Below, piece by piece: positions 29,491 to 37,357 of a stretch of 64,000 bases of DNA. Below the pieces are notes generated by a model. The model made no database searches. It saw only the letters and a program-made list of their open reading frames with translations, and was not told where the DNA came from. The position numbers and the translations under genes are program-made. The stretch covers positions 1 through 64,000 of the forward strand of contig JAMOLT010000009.1 of the NCBI GenBank assembly GCA_027068915.1, in the 5' to 3' direction. The DNA comes from Sedimenticola sp. GTDB taxonomy: Bacteria > Pseudomonadota > Gammaproteobacteria > Chromatiales > Chromatiaceae. Numbering within the stretch: position 1 is the first letter of the stretch; each line of letters begins with the position of its first letter.

Positions 29491-30470
29491 CAACCGATCT
29501 GTTCCCCTGGCATTTGGATACCTGGGATTACTTGCAGCAATCCCTCCACCAAGGGCGGTTGCCGCATGCTTTGCTGCTTTCCGGGGCGCAGGGAGTGGGC
29601 AAGGCCAGATTTGCCCGCCAGCTGGCGGCAAGCCTTTTGTGCGAGCAACCACAAGCAACTGGCCTGGCTTGTGGAAAATGCCGTCAATGCCTTCTACTTG
29701 CTGCGGGGAATCACCCTGATTTGCGCATGCTTGTCCCTGAAGAAGGAAAAATACAAATTGGCATAGATGCTGTTCGGGGACTGGTTGCCGGAAATACCCT
29801 TTCTGTGGGGGAAGGGGCGTATCGGGTGTTTATTATTGATCCTGCTGATGCTATGGGCAGAGCGGCAGCCAATGCCTTGCTGAAAACCCTGGAAGAACCA
29901 ATCGAAGGAACGCTTATCATCTTGCTTAGCGCCAAAGCCGACAGGCTTCCCGTTACCATCCGCAGCCGTTGCCAATGCTTGAGGTTTTCCCTGCCAGTCG
30001 AGCAAGATGCTGTCGTTTGGATTGAAAGTAATGTCCAGGTGTTGCCAGGGCAGGCAGTGCAATTGCTGCGCCTTGCCAATGGAGCGCCCTTGCGTGTTCC
30101 CGCATTGGTTGAGAATGGTGAGCTGGAGCGCCACACCCGATTGCTCGAGGACTTTGTGGCAATTGCTGCCAGGCAGGCCTCTGCCGTACTGGTCAGCGAA
30201 ACCTGGCTCAAGGGATATGAATTATCCTCATTGTTGCGCTATCTGGACTCCTGGATGATGGCAATGATTCGTCAGAAGATGACCTGCCAATCAGAAGATG
30301 CTTTTCCCCCCTTGCAAACCTTGTCTGAACAGTTAGACTTGAAGCTTGCGTATCAGTTGCTCGACAAGCTCCATGAAACACAGCGTATGAGTATAAACAA
30401 CCTGAATCCACAACTGGCTCTGGAAAGCATTTTGCTGGAATGTAGCCGCATTGCAAACGGAGAGAGCTGA
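29487..30470 (+). CDS. holB: DNA polymerase III subunit delta' (HolB)
   Basis: Clamp-loader subunit of the replicative polymerase. The AAA+ fold starts with HALLLSGAQGVGKARFARQL, in which the residue after the P-loop Lys is Ala rather than Ser/Thr, consistent with a non-hydrolysing subunit. The zinc cysteines are in CGKCRQCLLLAAGNHPD, and the SRC motif is in RSRCQCLRF. At 327 residues it is typical. Located between tmk and pilZ, as in Pseudomonas. Confidence 0.94.
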   Translation: MTTDLFPWHLDTWDYLQQSLHQGRLPHALLLSGAQGVGKARFARQLAASLLCEQPQATGLACGKCRQCLLLAAGNHPDLRMLVPEEGKIQIGIDAVRGLVAGNTLSVGEGAYRVFIIDPADAMGRAAANALLKTLEEPIEGTLIILLSAKADRLPVTIRSRCQCLRFSLPVEQDAVVWIESNVQVLPGQAVQLLRLANGAPLRVPALVENGELERHTRLLEDFVAIAARQASAVLVSETWLKGYELSSLLRYLDSWMMAMIRQKMTCQSEDAFPPLQTLSEQLDLKLAYQLLDKLHETQRMSINNLNPQLALESILLECSRIANGES

Positions 30471-30472
30471 CC

Positions 30473-30823
30473 ATGGCCATGCCGGGATTCCAGCAAGGTA
30501 TCATCAACCTGTCCATCAAGGACAAAGATACCCTGTATCGTGCCTATATGCCCTTTGTAGAGAATGGCGGATTGTTTATTCCGACCATCAAGAAATACGA
30601 GTTGGGGGATGATGTCTTTGTTCTGCTAAACCTCATGGATGATGCAGAGCGTGTTCCTGTTGCAGGAAAGGTGATTTGGATAACGCCTGTTGGCGCAATG
30701 GGAAATCGTACTGCAGGCATTGGTGTGCAGTTTGGTCCTCATGATGAGGGGGCCACGCGCAACAAGATCGAAATACATCTTGCGGGCATGCTGGAACTGG
30801 ATAAACCCACGGATACCATGTAG
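30473..30823 (+). CDS. pilZ: Type IV pilus PilZ protein
   Basis: A 116-residue single PilZ domain with FVENGGLFIPTIKKYELGDDVFVLLNL and the C-terminal GIGVQFGP. The RxxxR c-di-GMP motif at the N-terminus is absent, as in the pilus-biogenesis PilZ itself, which acts through PilF/FimX rather than by ligand binding. The gene order holB-pilZ-tatD supports the assignment. It overlaps tatD by one base (TAGTG). Confidence 0.9.
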   Translation: MAMPGFQQGIINLSIKDKDTLYRAYMPFVENGGLFIPTIKKYELGDDVFVLLNLMDDAERVPVAGKVIWITPVGAMGNRTAGIGVQFGPHDEGATRNKIEIHLAGMLELDKPTDTM

Positions 30824-31605
30824 TGCTGATTGATTCTCACTGCCACCTGGATCGGGTGGATCTTTCGCTGTATCAAAATGATTTTTCAACCTTCATGCAA
30901 CACACCAGGGATGCGGGTGTGGGGCACATGCTGTGTGTGAGCATTGATCTGGAAAGCTATCCGGAGATGTTGGCCCTGGTCTTGCCCTATGAGGATATCT
31001 CCATCTCTGTAGGCGTGCATCCAAATGATTTTGATCGCCGGGAACCAGACGTGGCAGACCTGGTGGCGCTGGCCGCTCATCCGCGCAATGTTGCGATTGG
31101 TGAAACCGGGTTGGACTTCTTTCGCAGTCAGGGTGATCTGGATTGGCAGCGCAAGCGTTTCCGCACCCATATTCAGGCCGCCATTGAAGCCGGTAAACCG
31201 CTTATTGTTCATACCCGTGATGCCCGCCAGGAAACGCTAGAAATCATGGCGGAAGAAAAGGCAGAGCAGGCAGGCGGGGTATTGCATTGTTTTACCGAGA
31301 ATTGGGATATGGCCAGCGCCGGATTGGAGATGGGGTTTTATATTTCCTTTTCCGGCATCGTTACATTCAAGAATGCCGGGGAATTGCGTGATGTGGCTGC
31401 CAGGGTTCCGCTGGATAGACTGCTGATCGAAACCGACTCGCCCTATTTGGCTCCGACCCCTTATCGCGGTAAGCCGAATGAGCCAAAATATCTGTATCGA
31501 GTTGCCGAGGCCATTGCAGAACTGCGTGGCATGGAGGCAGAAGAGCTAGCAGTGCAGACAGCCGTTAATTTTCAGCGGCTGTTCGGGGTTGGTCAAAGCG
31601 CCTGA
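30823..31605 (+). CDS. TatD-family DNase (YcfH-type)
   Basis: A metal-dependent TIM-barrel hydrolase. Metal ligands are visible in DSHCHLD, GETGLDFFR, VHTRDA, HCFT and ETDSPYLAP. The 260-residue length and position after pilZ correspond to YcfH, a probable 3'-5' DNase or D-aminoacyl-tRNA deacylase relative. The start is a GTG overlapping the pilZ stop. A hairpin follows and ends the long fab-tatD run. Confidence 0.92.
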   Translation: MLIDSHCHLDRVDLSLYQNDFSTFMQHTRDAGVGHMLCVSIDLESYPEMLALVLPYEDISISVGVHPNDFDRREPDVADLVALAAHPRNVAIGETGLDFFRSQGDLDWQRKRFRTHIQAAIEAGKPLIVHTRDARQETLEIMAEEKAEQAGGVLHCFTENWDMASAGLEMGFYISFSGIVTFKNAGELRDVAARVPLDRLLIETDSPYLAPTPYRGKPNEPKYLYRVAEAIAELRGMEAEELAVQTAVNFQRLFGVGQSA

Positions 31606-31613
31606 GCAACGTA

Positions 31614-31660
31614 ACAGGGTGCTGAAAAAAGCTTTCCATGGCTTTTTCAGCCCGGAAAGA
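31614..31660 (+). repeat. Repeat-derived hairpin/terminator after tatD
   Basis: GGGTGCTGAAAAA pairs with a TTTTTCAGCCC arm around a short loop (TTTCCATG). The unit AACAGGGTGCTGAAAAAA with TTCCATGGCTTTTTCAGCCC recurs with a few changes at 52838. It could terminate the upstream operon. It is one member of a dispersed repeat family in the right half of the window. Confidence 0.7.
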
Positions 31661-31818
31661 CAAAAATCTGATTTTTCTTTTCCTTCATTTTCAATGGCTT
31701 ATGTTTATTAAAGATGGCTGTATGCCCTTGTACGACGTACAGCCTGTCAAGGATGCCTCGAATAATTTGTGATTGGTGTCCTTTGTGCGCAAGTTGCACG
31801 TCTGTGGCTTGATCAGGG

Positions 31819-32025
31819 CTAAGGTATATTGTGGATTTTCCAGTCCTTCTCGATATCATCAAGAGTTTCCCTGAACACCTGAAGGATGTAGCCCATCGTC
31901 TTTTTTTCGTCAATTTCGGGAATATCCCAATCTGAAATCTGTAGATATTTGTCAACCAGTTTCTGGACGTTATCTACCATTTCGCTACGATATCGATCAA
32001 TTTCCATTTTTTGTATATCAGTCAC
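31819..32025 (-). CDS. Small acidic hypothetical protein, 68 residues
   Basis: Not recognised. A GTG start at 32025 with AGGAGAAA about 8 nt upstream gives MTDIQKMEIDRYRSEMVDNV and a helical acidic protein ending DIEKDWKIHNIP. No signal or membrane segment. The longer track ORF start at 32097 has no ribosome site and a low-complexity N-terminus. The overlapping minus-strand ORF 31647..31955 in another frame runs through repeat sequence and is rejected. Confidence 0.55.
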   Translation of the reverse strand: MTDIQKMEIDRYRSEMVDNVQKLVDKYLQISDWDIPEIDEKKTMGYILQVFRETLDDIEKDWKIHNIP

Positions 32026-32296
32026 GGCTCTGTTTCTCCTATTGCCAGGGGCATCACCCGAACAACTTAAAAATGGGGGTTTTTCTGCGTTTTTCAAGTC
32101 TTAGGCCCGCAGGAGTTTCTTTTCATTGTCCTGAAAGTAGCTATGCCGGGGAGAGGGATTTCTGCTATAGTTTTTTTATGTAGCCATTAGCTGCATTTTG
32201 CTTGTGCGACTTGTGTTCCAATGCAGTATAAGGGAGATCTCATTCGGGTGCTTGCAGCCATATCATTTCAACGTAATAGGTTTAGGGGAAAGTAAA

Positions 32297-32824
32297 ATGT
32301 CGATATACACTCATCGTCACTGGCGATTTCTGATCGCTCTGGCTCTGATTATTGGTGGTGTAACCACAAGTTATGCCTGGACAGAAGATGTCAGTACGTT
32401 AAAAGATATCAACACCTTGTGTAAACTTGAGCCGGATGCACAGTGTTCCTGGGCAGTGCGTGTCGGATTGCAGGCGCCTGGCATTGATATGCATAATGCC
32501 TCCATGGCTTCGATGCGGCTGGACAATGCTAATTTACAAAGAGCGAATTTGTCTTATGCCATTTTGCAACTGGCCAGCCTCAAAGGTGCCAATTTAATGC
32601 TGGCGAATATGCAGGGTGCTCATCTGCATGGTGTCAATTTCCAGGAAGCAAATCTGACAATGGCAAACCTGATGGATACCAACCTGTTGGATGCCGATCT
32701 GAGTGGCGCCAATTTACGTGGGGCAAATCTGACCGGTGCAATCCTGATCAAGGCAAAGTTTGACAATGCCATCTGGACTGACGGTCGCCGCTGCGCAGTG
32801 GGTTCTATCGGGGAATGCCGTTAA
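32297..32824 (+). CDS. Exported pentapeptide-repeat protein
   Basis: A signal peptide or N-terminal anchor (about residues 9-27) precedes a small Cys-containing region (TLCKLEPDAQCSW) and about 16 tandem A(N/D)Lxx pentapeptides, such as ANLQRANLSYA, ADLSGANLRG and ANLTGAIL, which fold as a right-handed beta helix. The ATG at 32297 with AGGGGAAA upstream gives 175 residues. The partner is unknown; the export signal argues against a gyrase-protecting Qnr-like role. A strong terminator follows. Confidence 0.82.
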   Translation: MSIYTHRHWRFLIALALIIGGVTTSYAWTEDVSTLKDINTLCKLEPDAQCSWAVRVGLQAPGIDMHNASMASMRLDNANLQRANLSYAILQLASLKGANLMLANMQGAHLHGVNFQEANLTMANLMDTNLLDADLSGANLRGANLTGAILIKAKFDNAIWTDGRRCAVGSIGECR

Positions 32825-32852
32825 TTGGTACATTTCCAGGCTTCATCCAAAT

Positions 32853-32889
32853 GGAACCCCGGTATTTCATCATCCGGGGTTCCTTTTTT
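32853..32889 (+). terminator. Rho-independent terminator
   Basis: A perfect 10-bp stem GGAACCCCGG/CCGGGGTTCC with an 11-nt loop is followed by TTTTTTA, 29 bp after the pentapeptide-repeat gene. Confidence 0.92.
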
Positions 32890-32958
32890 ACAGCAATAAA
32901 ATCATCGAATATAATGCTTGCCAAAGTCGGCATTTTAAGTAGAATGTGCTCGGTCAGT

Positions 32959-33035
<77 letters not shown>

Positions 33036-33050
33036 ATATTCATCAAGAAG

Positions 33051-33082
33051 ACCCAATCACTTAGCGGTGGTTGGGTTTTTTT
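33051..33082 (+). terminator. Terminator after initiator tRNA
   Basis: ACCCAATCAC pairs with GTGGTTGGGT (one wobble) around a 6-nt loop and is followed by seven T. Confidence 0.9.
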
Positions 33083-33139
33083 GTGTTTAGTTGAAAACTC
33101 CTTCGGATCCACCTTGGATCGAAACCGGGACAACATAAG

Positions 33140-33214
33140 AAAATGCTCAGAAAATGGCCGCACGTCCTTGTGTGGCGTACAGGTTGTTGAAAAACCAGAA
33201 CTGGCGGAGATGGG
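33140..33214. repeat. Copy of dispersed repeat beside the PDH genes
   Basis: The stretch ATGGCCGCACGTCCTTGTGT followed by GGCGTACAGGTTGTTGAAAAA recurs in altered form near 60690-60740 (minus strand) and near 31705-31745. It ends just beyond the stop of the E2 gene. No reading frame here looks coding. Confidence 0.55.
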
Positions 33215-34396
33215 CTACACGTTAACCAACCAACCTCCAGGGTTGCTTATCAGTTGCTCGAAGGTTTGCAGAAAACGAGCGGCATCCGCACCATAAACCA
33301 CACGATGGTCGCAACTCAGTGTGAAGCTGGCGATGCCTTGTTTTTCTGCACCTATGGAAAGAATTGCAGCTGCACCCAGCGGAACGATGGCTTCAAAACT
33401 TTTCACAATATTGAACATGCCAAGATTGGACAAATAGATCGTCGCCCCTTTGTAGTCATCGGGAGTAAGCCGCTGTCGGGTGAGTTTGTCTTTTAGTATG
33501 CGCCAGTCTTCCGCCAGTTCCATGATCGGTCGTCTGGCAGCATCATCAAGTACAGGTGTCACCAGCCCTCTTGGCGTATCGGCTGCAATGCCGACGTTCA
33601 CCTGCTTGCGCACCGCCAGCCCTCTGGGTGTAAAGACGCTGTTGAAGTCGGAATGCTTTCCAGTAGTCAATGCCAGCGCCCGTGCCAGCAGTAATGTTAG
33701 AGAGAGCCCATGGGTTCTGGCTGCCTGGTGCAATGGATCAAAAGGAAGATCCGCACTGATGTGGAATATCGGTGTATTCAGGGTGGCTGCCATATTGGTG
33801 GCAATTGCGCGACGCATGGGGGAAAGGAGCTTGTAATGCCATTCAGGGCCAGCATCCAGATCCGGTGATGCTCCCTGCAATGCGGCAGCGACAACCTGTG
33901 GACTATGAATGAATCCGTGAGGATCGGGACTGGTGGTTGCCAGGTCAATTCCCAGTTCCTGTGCCAGACCACGCGCATATGGCGAGATTTTTATGCGCCC
34001 ACCATGGTTTGCATTCGCTTTCCCCATGGAGGAGCGTGGAGGTTTTGTTATTACTGTTTCTGATTCAACCGTTGCTGTGTGTGGCGTTTCCTGTTCTGCT
34101 TTTTCAGGTGAGATGGCTACTGGCTTAGCCGATGTTTCTTCAGCACGAATCTCCGCAGTATCAGTGATATATCCAATGATGCCGCCAACAAGAATATCAC
34201 TGCCAGCTTCGGCCAGGGGGCCGGCAAGATACCCATCAGAAAAGGCTTCGATATCCATGATTGCCTTGTCTGATTCCACTTCAGCCAGTGCATCACCTTT
34301 TTTTACCGGGTCGCCTGGTTTCTTGAGCCAGCGGGCAAGATGGCCGGTTTCCATGGTGTCCGAAAGAATCGGCATGGTGATGGCTTCCTTTTTCAT
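33215..34396 (-). CDS. 2-oxoacid dehydrogenase E2 (dihydrolipoamide acyltransferase)
   Basis: The E2 core of a pyruvate-type dehydrogenase complex. One lipoyl domain at residues 3-80 has the lipoylated Lys in VESDKAIMDI. A linker and peripheral-subunit-binding domain follow (ISPYARGLAQELGID), then the catalytic domain from about 165. The active-site motif reads DHRVVYGADAARFL: His is present but Tyr stands where most E2s have Asp. The same YGAD form is, from memory, typical of cyanobacterial and plastid PDH E2. At 393 residues it has a single lipoyl domain. It overlaps the E1-beta gene by 4 bp. No E3 gene lies nearby. Confidence 0.9.
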   Translation of the reverse strand: MKKEAITMPILSDTMETGHLARWLKKPGDPVKKGDALAEVESDKAIMDIEAFSDGYLAGPLAEAGSDILVGGIIGYITDTAEIRAEETSAKPVAISPEKAEQETPHTATVESETVITKPPRSSMGKANANHGGRIKISPYARGLAQELGIDLATTSPDPHGFIHSPQVVAAALQGASPDLDAGPEWHYKLLSPMRRAIATNMAATLNTPIFHISADLPFDPLHQAARTHGLSLTLLLARALALTTGKHSDFNSVFTPRGLAVRKQVNVGIAADTPRGLVTPVLDDAARRPIMELAEDWRILKDKLTRQRLTPDDYKGATIYLSNLGMFNIVKSFEAIVPLGAAAILSIGAEKQGIASFTLSCDHRVVYGADAARFLQTFEQLISNPGGWLVNV

Positions 34397-35385
34397 GAGG
34401 TTTCTCCCGACAAGATGGTATGGCGTGCTGCATCCATGATAGTGGATACCGTAGGTATGCTGGCTGATTCCAGAGCACCGTTATACGGTGTGGGAAGATT
34501 CAACCCGGCATGACGCCGTGCGGGGGCGTCCAGTTCATAAAAACAGCGTTCGCTAAGTGTTGCAACGATTTCGGCACCGGCACCGGCAAAACCACAGTCT
34601 TCCTCTACCACCAGCAGATGGTGGGTTTTTTGTATGGAACCTGTGCAGGTATCCCAGTCGATGGGGCTCAGGCTGCGCAGGTCTATGACTTCTACTTCGA
34701 TGCCTTCAGCTGACAGACGTTTCGCCGCCTGTAGCACCAACACAGCCATACGGGAATACGTGACAAGGGTCAGATCCCTGCCGGGACGGCGTACCACAGC
34801 GCGGTGCATGGGGATGGGTTCAAGCGCTGCATCCAATGGCCCTTTACTGAAATACAGCAATTCGTGTTCAAGCAGCACGATCGGTTCGTTGCTGCGAATC
34901 GCCTGCCGTAATTGCCACCAGGCATCTTGCGGTGTAGAGGGTACGGCAATGCGCAACCCAGGTGCGTTCATCAAGGTATGTTCCAGCCGTTGCGAGTGTT
35001 GTGCTGCCAGCTGTTTGGCCACACCGCCGGGCATACGAATCACCAGAGGCATGGGGAACTGCCCGCCAGACATGAAGGGAATTTTTGCTGCCATATTGAT
35101 AATGGCATCCAATGCCAACAGGGCAAAGTTGATGGTCATTATTTCCACAACGGGGCGCATGCCAACCATCGCGGCTCCAACACCAAGGCCGGTAAAACCG
35201 CCCTCTGAAATAGGGGTGTCACGAACGCGCCATTCACCATATTTGGCATACAGATCCTGGGTGACACGATAACTGCCACCGTAAAGCCCAACGTCCTCAC
35301 CAAGAATGAAGACGCTGTCATCAGCGGCCATTTCCACATTGAGTGCCTTGTTAAGTGCCTCCCATAGGAGGATGTCGGCAGCCAT
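34393..35385 (-). CDS. Pyruvate dehydrogenase E1 component, beta subunit
   Basis: The beta half of a heterotetrameric E1. Typical segments are ILGEDVGLYGGSYRVTQDL, RDTPISEGGFTGLGVGAAM, RMPGGVAKQLAAQHSQ and VIDLRSLSPIDWDT. The ATG at 35385 overlaps the E1-alpha stop (ATGA) and gives 330 residues; the track start is 10 codons upstream without support. It is part of the alpha-beta-E2 operon. Pyruvate is the most likely substrate, but branched-chain oxoacids cannot be excluded by eye. Confidence 0.92.
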   Translation of the reverse strand: MAADILLWEALNKALNVEMAADDSVFILGEDVGLYGGSYRVTQDLYAKYGEWRVRDTPISEGGFTGLGVGAAMVGMRPVVEIMTINFALLALDAIINMAAKIPFMSGGQFPMPLVIRMPGGVAKQLAAQHSQRLEHTLMNAPGLRIAVPSTPQDAWWQLRQAIRSNEPIVLLEHELLYFSKGPLDAALEPIPMHRAVVRRPGRDLTLVTYSRMAVLVLQAAKRLSAEGIEVEVIDLRSLSPIDWDTCTGSIQKTHHLLVVEEDCGFAGAGAEIVATLSERCFYELDAPARRHAGLNLPTPYNGALESASIPTVSTIMDAARHTILSGETS

Positions 35386-36437
35386 CAGATCAATACCTCC
35401 TTGCCACGATTGCAATTGAGAGCCTTCCAGGCATCTTCCATACCGGGTTCCGGGCTCTGCTGCGCATATTCAACCGCATGGTTCACGGTTTTGTCCGCTT
35501 CCTTTTTCATGAGAATGACACCTTCTGGCTGTATATAACCTTCACGATGCAGGTGCCCGGTCAGGTGTGCTATGTTGTCTTCACCAACAGCGTGGATCTG
35601 CTCCTCTGTGGGGTAATTTGGAATGCTTTCTTCCAGTACTATGGTTACCGGATCTTCATCCTTGAATGCCTGTACTTCCACCTTTGGTCGGTAGCTGCCT
35701 GGATCGGACATGGAATGCCCGCGAAAACGATAAGTCTCAATTTCCAGAAGCTGAGGGCCAGTGCCCTCACGAATGCGCTGTAAAGCTGATTGGGTGGCCT
35801 GATAGACGGCCAGCACATCCATTCCATTCACGTATTCTGCAGGGATGCGGTAACCACAGGCTCGCTTGTAGACATTAGTGACAGCGGAATGGCGATGAAT
35901 TTCTGTGCCAATCTGATAGCGGTTGTTTTCACACACAAACAGCACGGGAAGATTCCACAAAGATGCCATGTTGAGTGATTCATGGAAGGTTCCCTGATTT
36001 ACTGCGCCATCCCCGAAGAAGCAGATTACAGCCTCGGGTAGCTCTTGCATGGCGATGGTGTAGGCAATACCGGTTGCTACGGGGTAAGTTTCCCCGACAA
36101 TGCCATACCCCCCCATAAAACGCCTTTCCCTGTCGAATAGATGCATGGAGCCTCCCATGCCTTTGCTGCAGCCATCACGGCGCCCAAACAACTCAGCCAT
36201 CACGATATTGGCAGGCACCCCACGCACCAGGGCATGTATGTGTTCACGATAGGTGCTAACGATATAGTCACTGGGTTCTGCGGCATGCAGTACCCCGACA
36301 GCAACTGCTTCTTCGCCGGGATACAGATGCAAAAACCCTGCAATGTTTCCCCGCGTGTATTCGATTGCGGCCCTTTCCTCAAAGGCGCGTGCTAACAGCA
36401 TGTCATGTAACATGGAAATCAAGTTGTCGCGCTTCAT
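35385..36437 (-). CDS. Pyruvate dehydrogenase E1 component, alpha subunit
   Basis: The thiamine-diphosphate subunit of E1. The cofactor motif runs FFGDGAVNQGTFHESLNMAS to FVCENNRYQIGT, with the regulatory loop YRFRGHSMSDPG further on. At 350 residues it matches Gram-positive and cyanobacterial-type PdhA rather than the single-chain AceE of enterics. GGGAG lies upstream of the ATG. A TGTCA-N6-TGACA palindrome lies 68 bp upstream, so this operon probably belongs to the local regulon. Confidence 0.92.
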   Translation of the reverse strand: MKRDNLISMLHDMLLARAFEERAAIEYTRGNIAGFLHLYPGEEAVAVGVLHAAEPSDYIVSTYREHIHALVRGVPANIVMAELFGRRDGCSKGMGGSMHLFDRERRFMGGYGIVGETYPVATGIAYTIAMQELPEAVICFFGDGAVNQGTFHESLNMASLWNLPVLFVCENNRYQIGTEIHRHSAVTNVYKRACGYRIPAEYVNGMDVLAVYQATQSALQRIREGTGPQLLEIETYRFRGHSMSDPGSYRPKVEVQAFKDEDPVTIVLEESIPNYPTEEQIHAVGEDNIAHLTGHLHREGYIQPEGVILMKKEADKTVNHAVEYAQQSPEPGMEDAWKALNCNRGKEVLI

Positions 36438-36477
36438 TCGACGGCTCCCAGAATCACAAGGACAGGTTGGATCTACA

Positions 36478-36520
36478 AGGCTATCCTCATGATGAAGGGG
36501 AGGCTGTCACTTGAATGACA
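36478..36520 (-). promoter_or_regulatory. TGTCA-N6-TGACA operator and promoter of the PDH operon
   Basis: The perfect palindrome TGTCACTTGAATGACA at 36505..36520 lies upstream of E1-alpha. On the minus strand a weak -10 (TAGCCT, 36483..36478) starts 22 nt after it, which centres the site at -41.5 as at the other copies. Confidence 0.55.
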
Positions 36521-36655
36521 GTGATGAATTGAAGTTAGCACCCTGTTAAGGGCATCTCTAACAATTCGTGGTCGGCACCCTTGTGTTTGAGCGGCACGAT
36601 TACTGCGTTGAAAATCTTGCAAATGACGAGGCTCACCTGCAGTCCCGCAAGTGAT
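36521..36655. repeat. Repeat-rich spacer between the PDH operon promoter and gpmA
   Basis: This gap contains CACCCTGTTAAGGGCATCTC, which matches the end of the MITE-like unit at 44543, and a degenerate CCTTGTGT...GTTGAAAA block like the one at 33140. I see no gene here. Confidence 0.5.
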
Positions 36656-37354
36656 TCAGGCAGTCTGGAGTGTATCGAGAATATCTTTATTGCGGAGTTG
36701 CATCTGCCCGTCAAAATCATAGACATGAGGTGCGCCGGTTTTCAGTTCATAAGCGAGGATTTGTTCAGGGGTCATCTGCTCAATATGCATAATGATGGCG
36801 CGAAGGGAGTTGCCATGAGCGGAGACCAGTACATGTTCTCCCCGTTGCAGATGAGGCACGATATGGGACTGGAAATAGGACAGTGCACGGACGGACGTCA
36901 TGGCAAGGCTTTCGCCGTTGGGTGGGGGGACATCGTAGCTGCGCCGCCAACTGTGTACCTGCTCTGCACCGAATCGTTGGCGGGCATAATCTTTGTTCAA
37001 TCCCTGCAGATCGCCATAGTAGCGTTCGTTTAGTTTCTCCGAGACATAGATTTTCAACTCTTCCTGATCCCCTTTGGTGGGGGAAAAATGCTCATACCAG
37101 TCACAGTCGCTCTCATGAACGCGCAGATACTGATGGCAGTGGTGATTCTGCTTGAGAATTTCGTACAGGGTATCCTGAGCCCGCAGAAGGGCTGAAGTAA
37201 AGGCCAGGTCGATATGTTGTTCGGCGAGCAACGTGGCTGCTTGCCGGGCCTCCTCCACTCCCTTTAGGCTGAGAGAGACATCAATCCAGCCAGTGAACCT
37301 GTTCTGCAGATTCCAGATCGACTGGCCATGGCGGATCAGAATCAGGCGGCCCAT
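36656..37354 (-). CDS. gpmA: 2,3-bisphosphoglycerate-dependent phosphoglycerate mutase
   Basis: Interconverts 3- and 2-phosphoglycerate. The phospho-His motif LIRHGQSIWNLQNRFTGW is at the N-terminus; the second catalytic His is in VSAHGNSLRAI; RRSYDVPPP and GESL lie between. At 232 residues it is slightly short but complete. It starts 4 bp after ppsA, so the two form an operon. Together they link pyruvate through PEP to 3-phosphoglycerate. Confidence 0.94.
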   Translation of the reverse strand: MGRLILIRHGQSIWNLQNRFTGWIDVSLSLKGVEEARQAATLLAEQHIDLAFTSALLRAQDTLYEILKQNHHCHQYLRVHESDCDWYEHFSPTKGDQEELKIYVSEKLNERYYGDLQGLNKDYARQRFGAEQVHSWRRSYDVPPPNGESLAMTSVRALSYFQSHIVPHLQRGEHVLVSAHGNSLRAIIMHIEQMTPEQILAYELKTGAPHVYDFDGQMQLRNKDILDTLQTA

Positions 37355-37357
37355 GAC

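Noticed and set aside
31647-31955. 102-residue minus-strand ORF
   Set aside because: Runs through repeat sequence and overlaps a better small gene in another frame that has a ribosome site.
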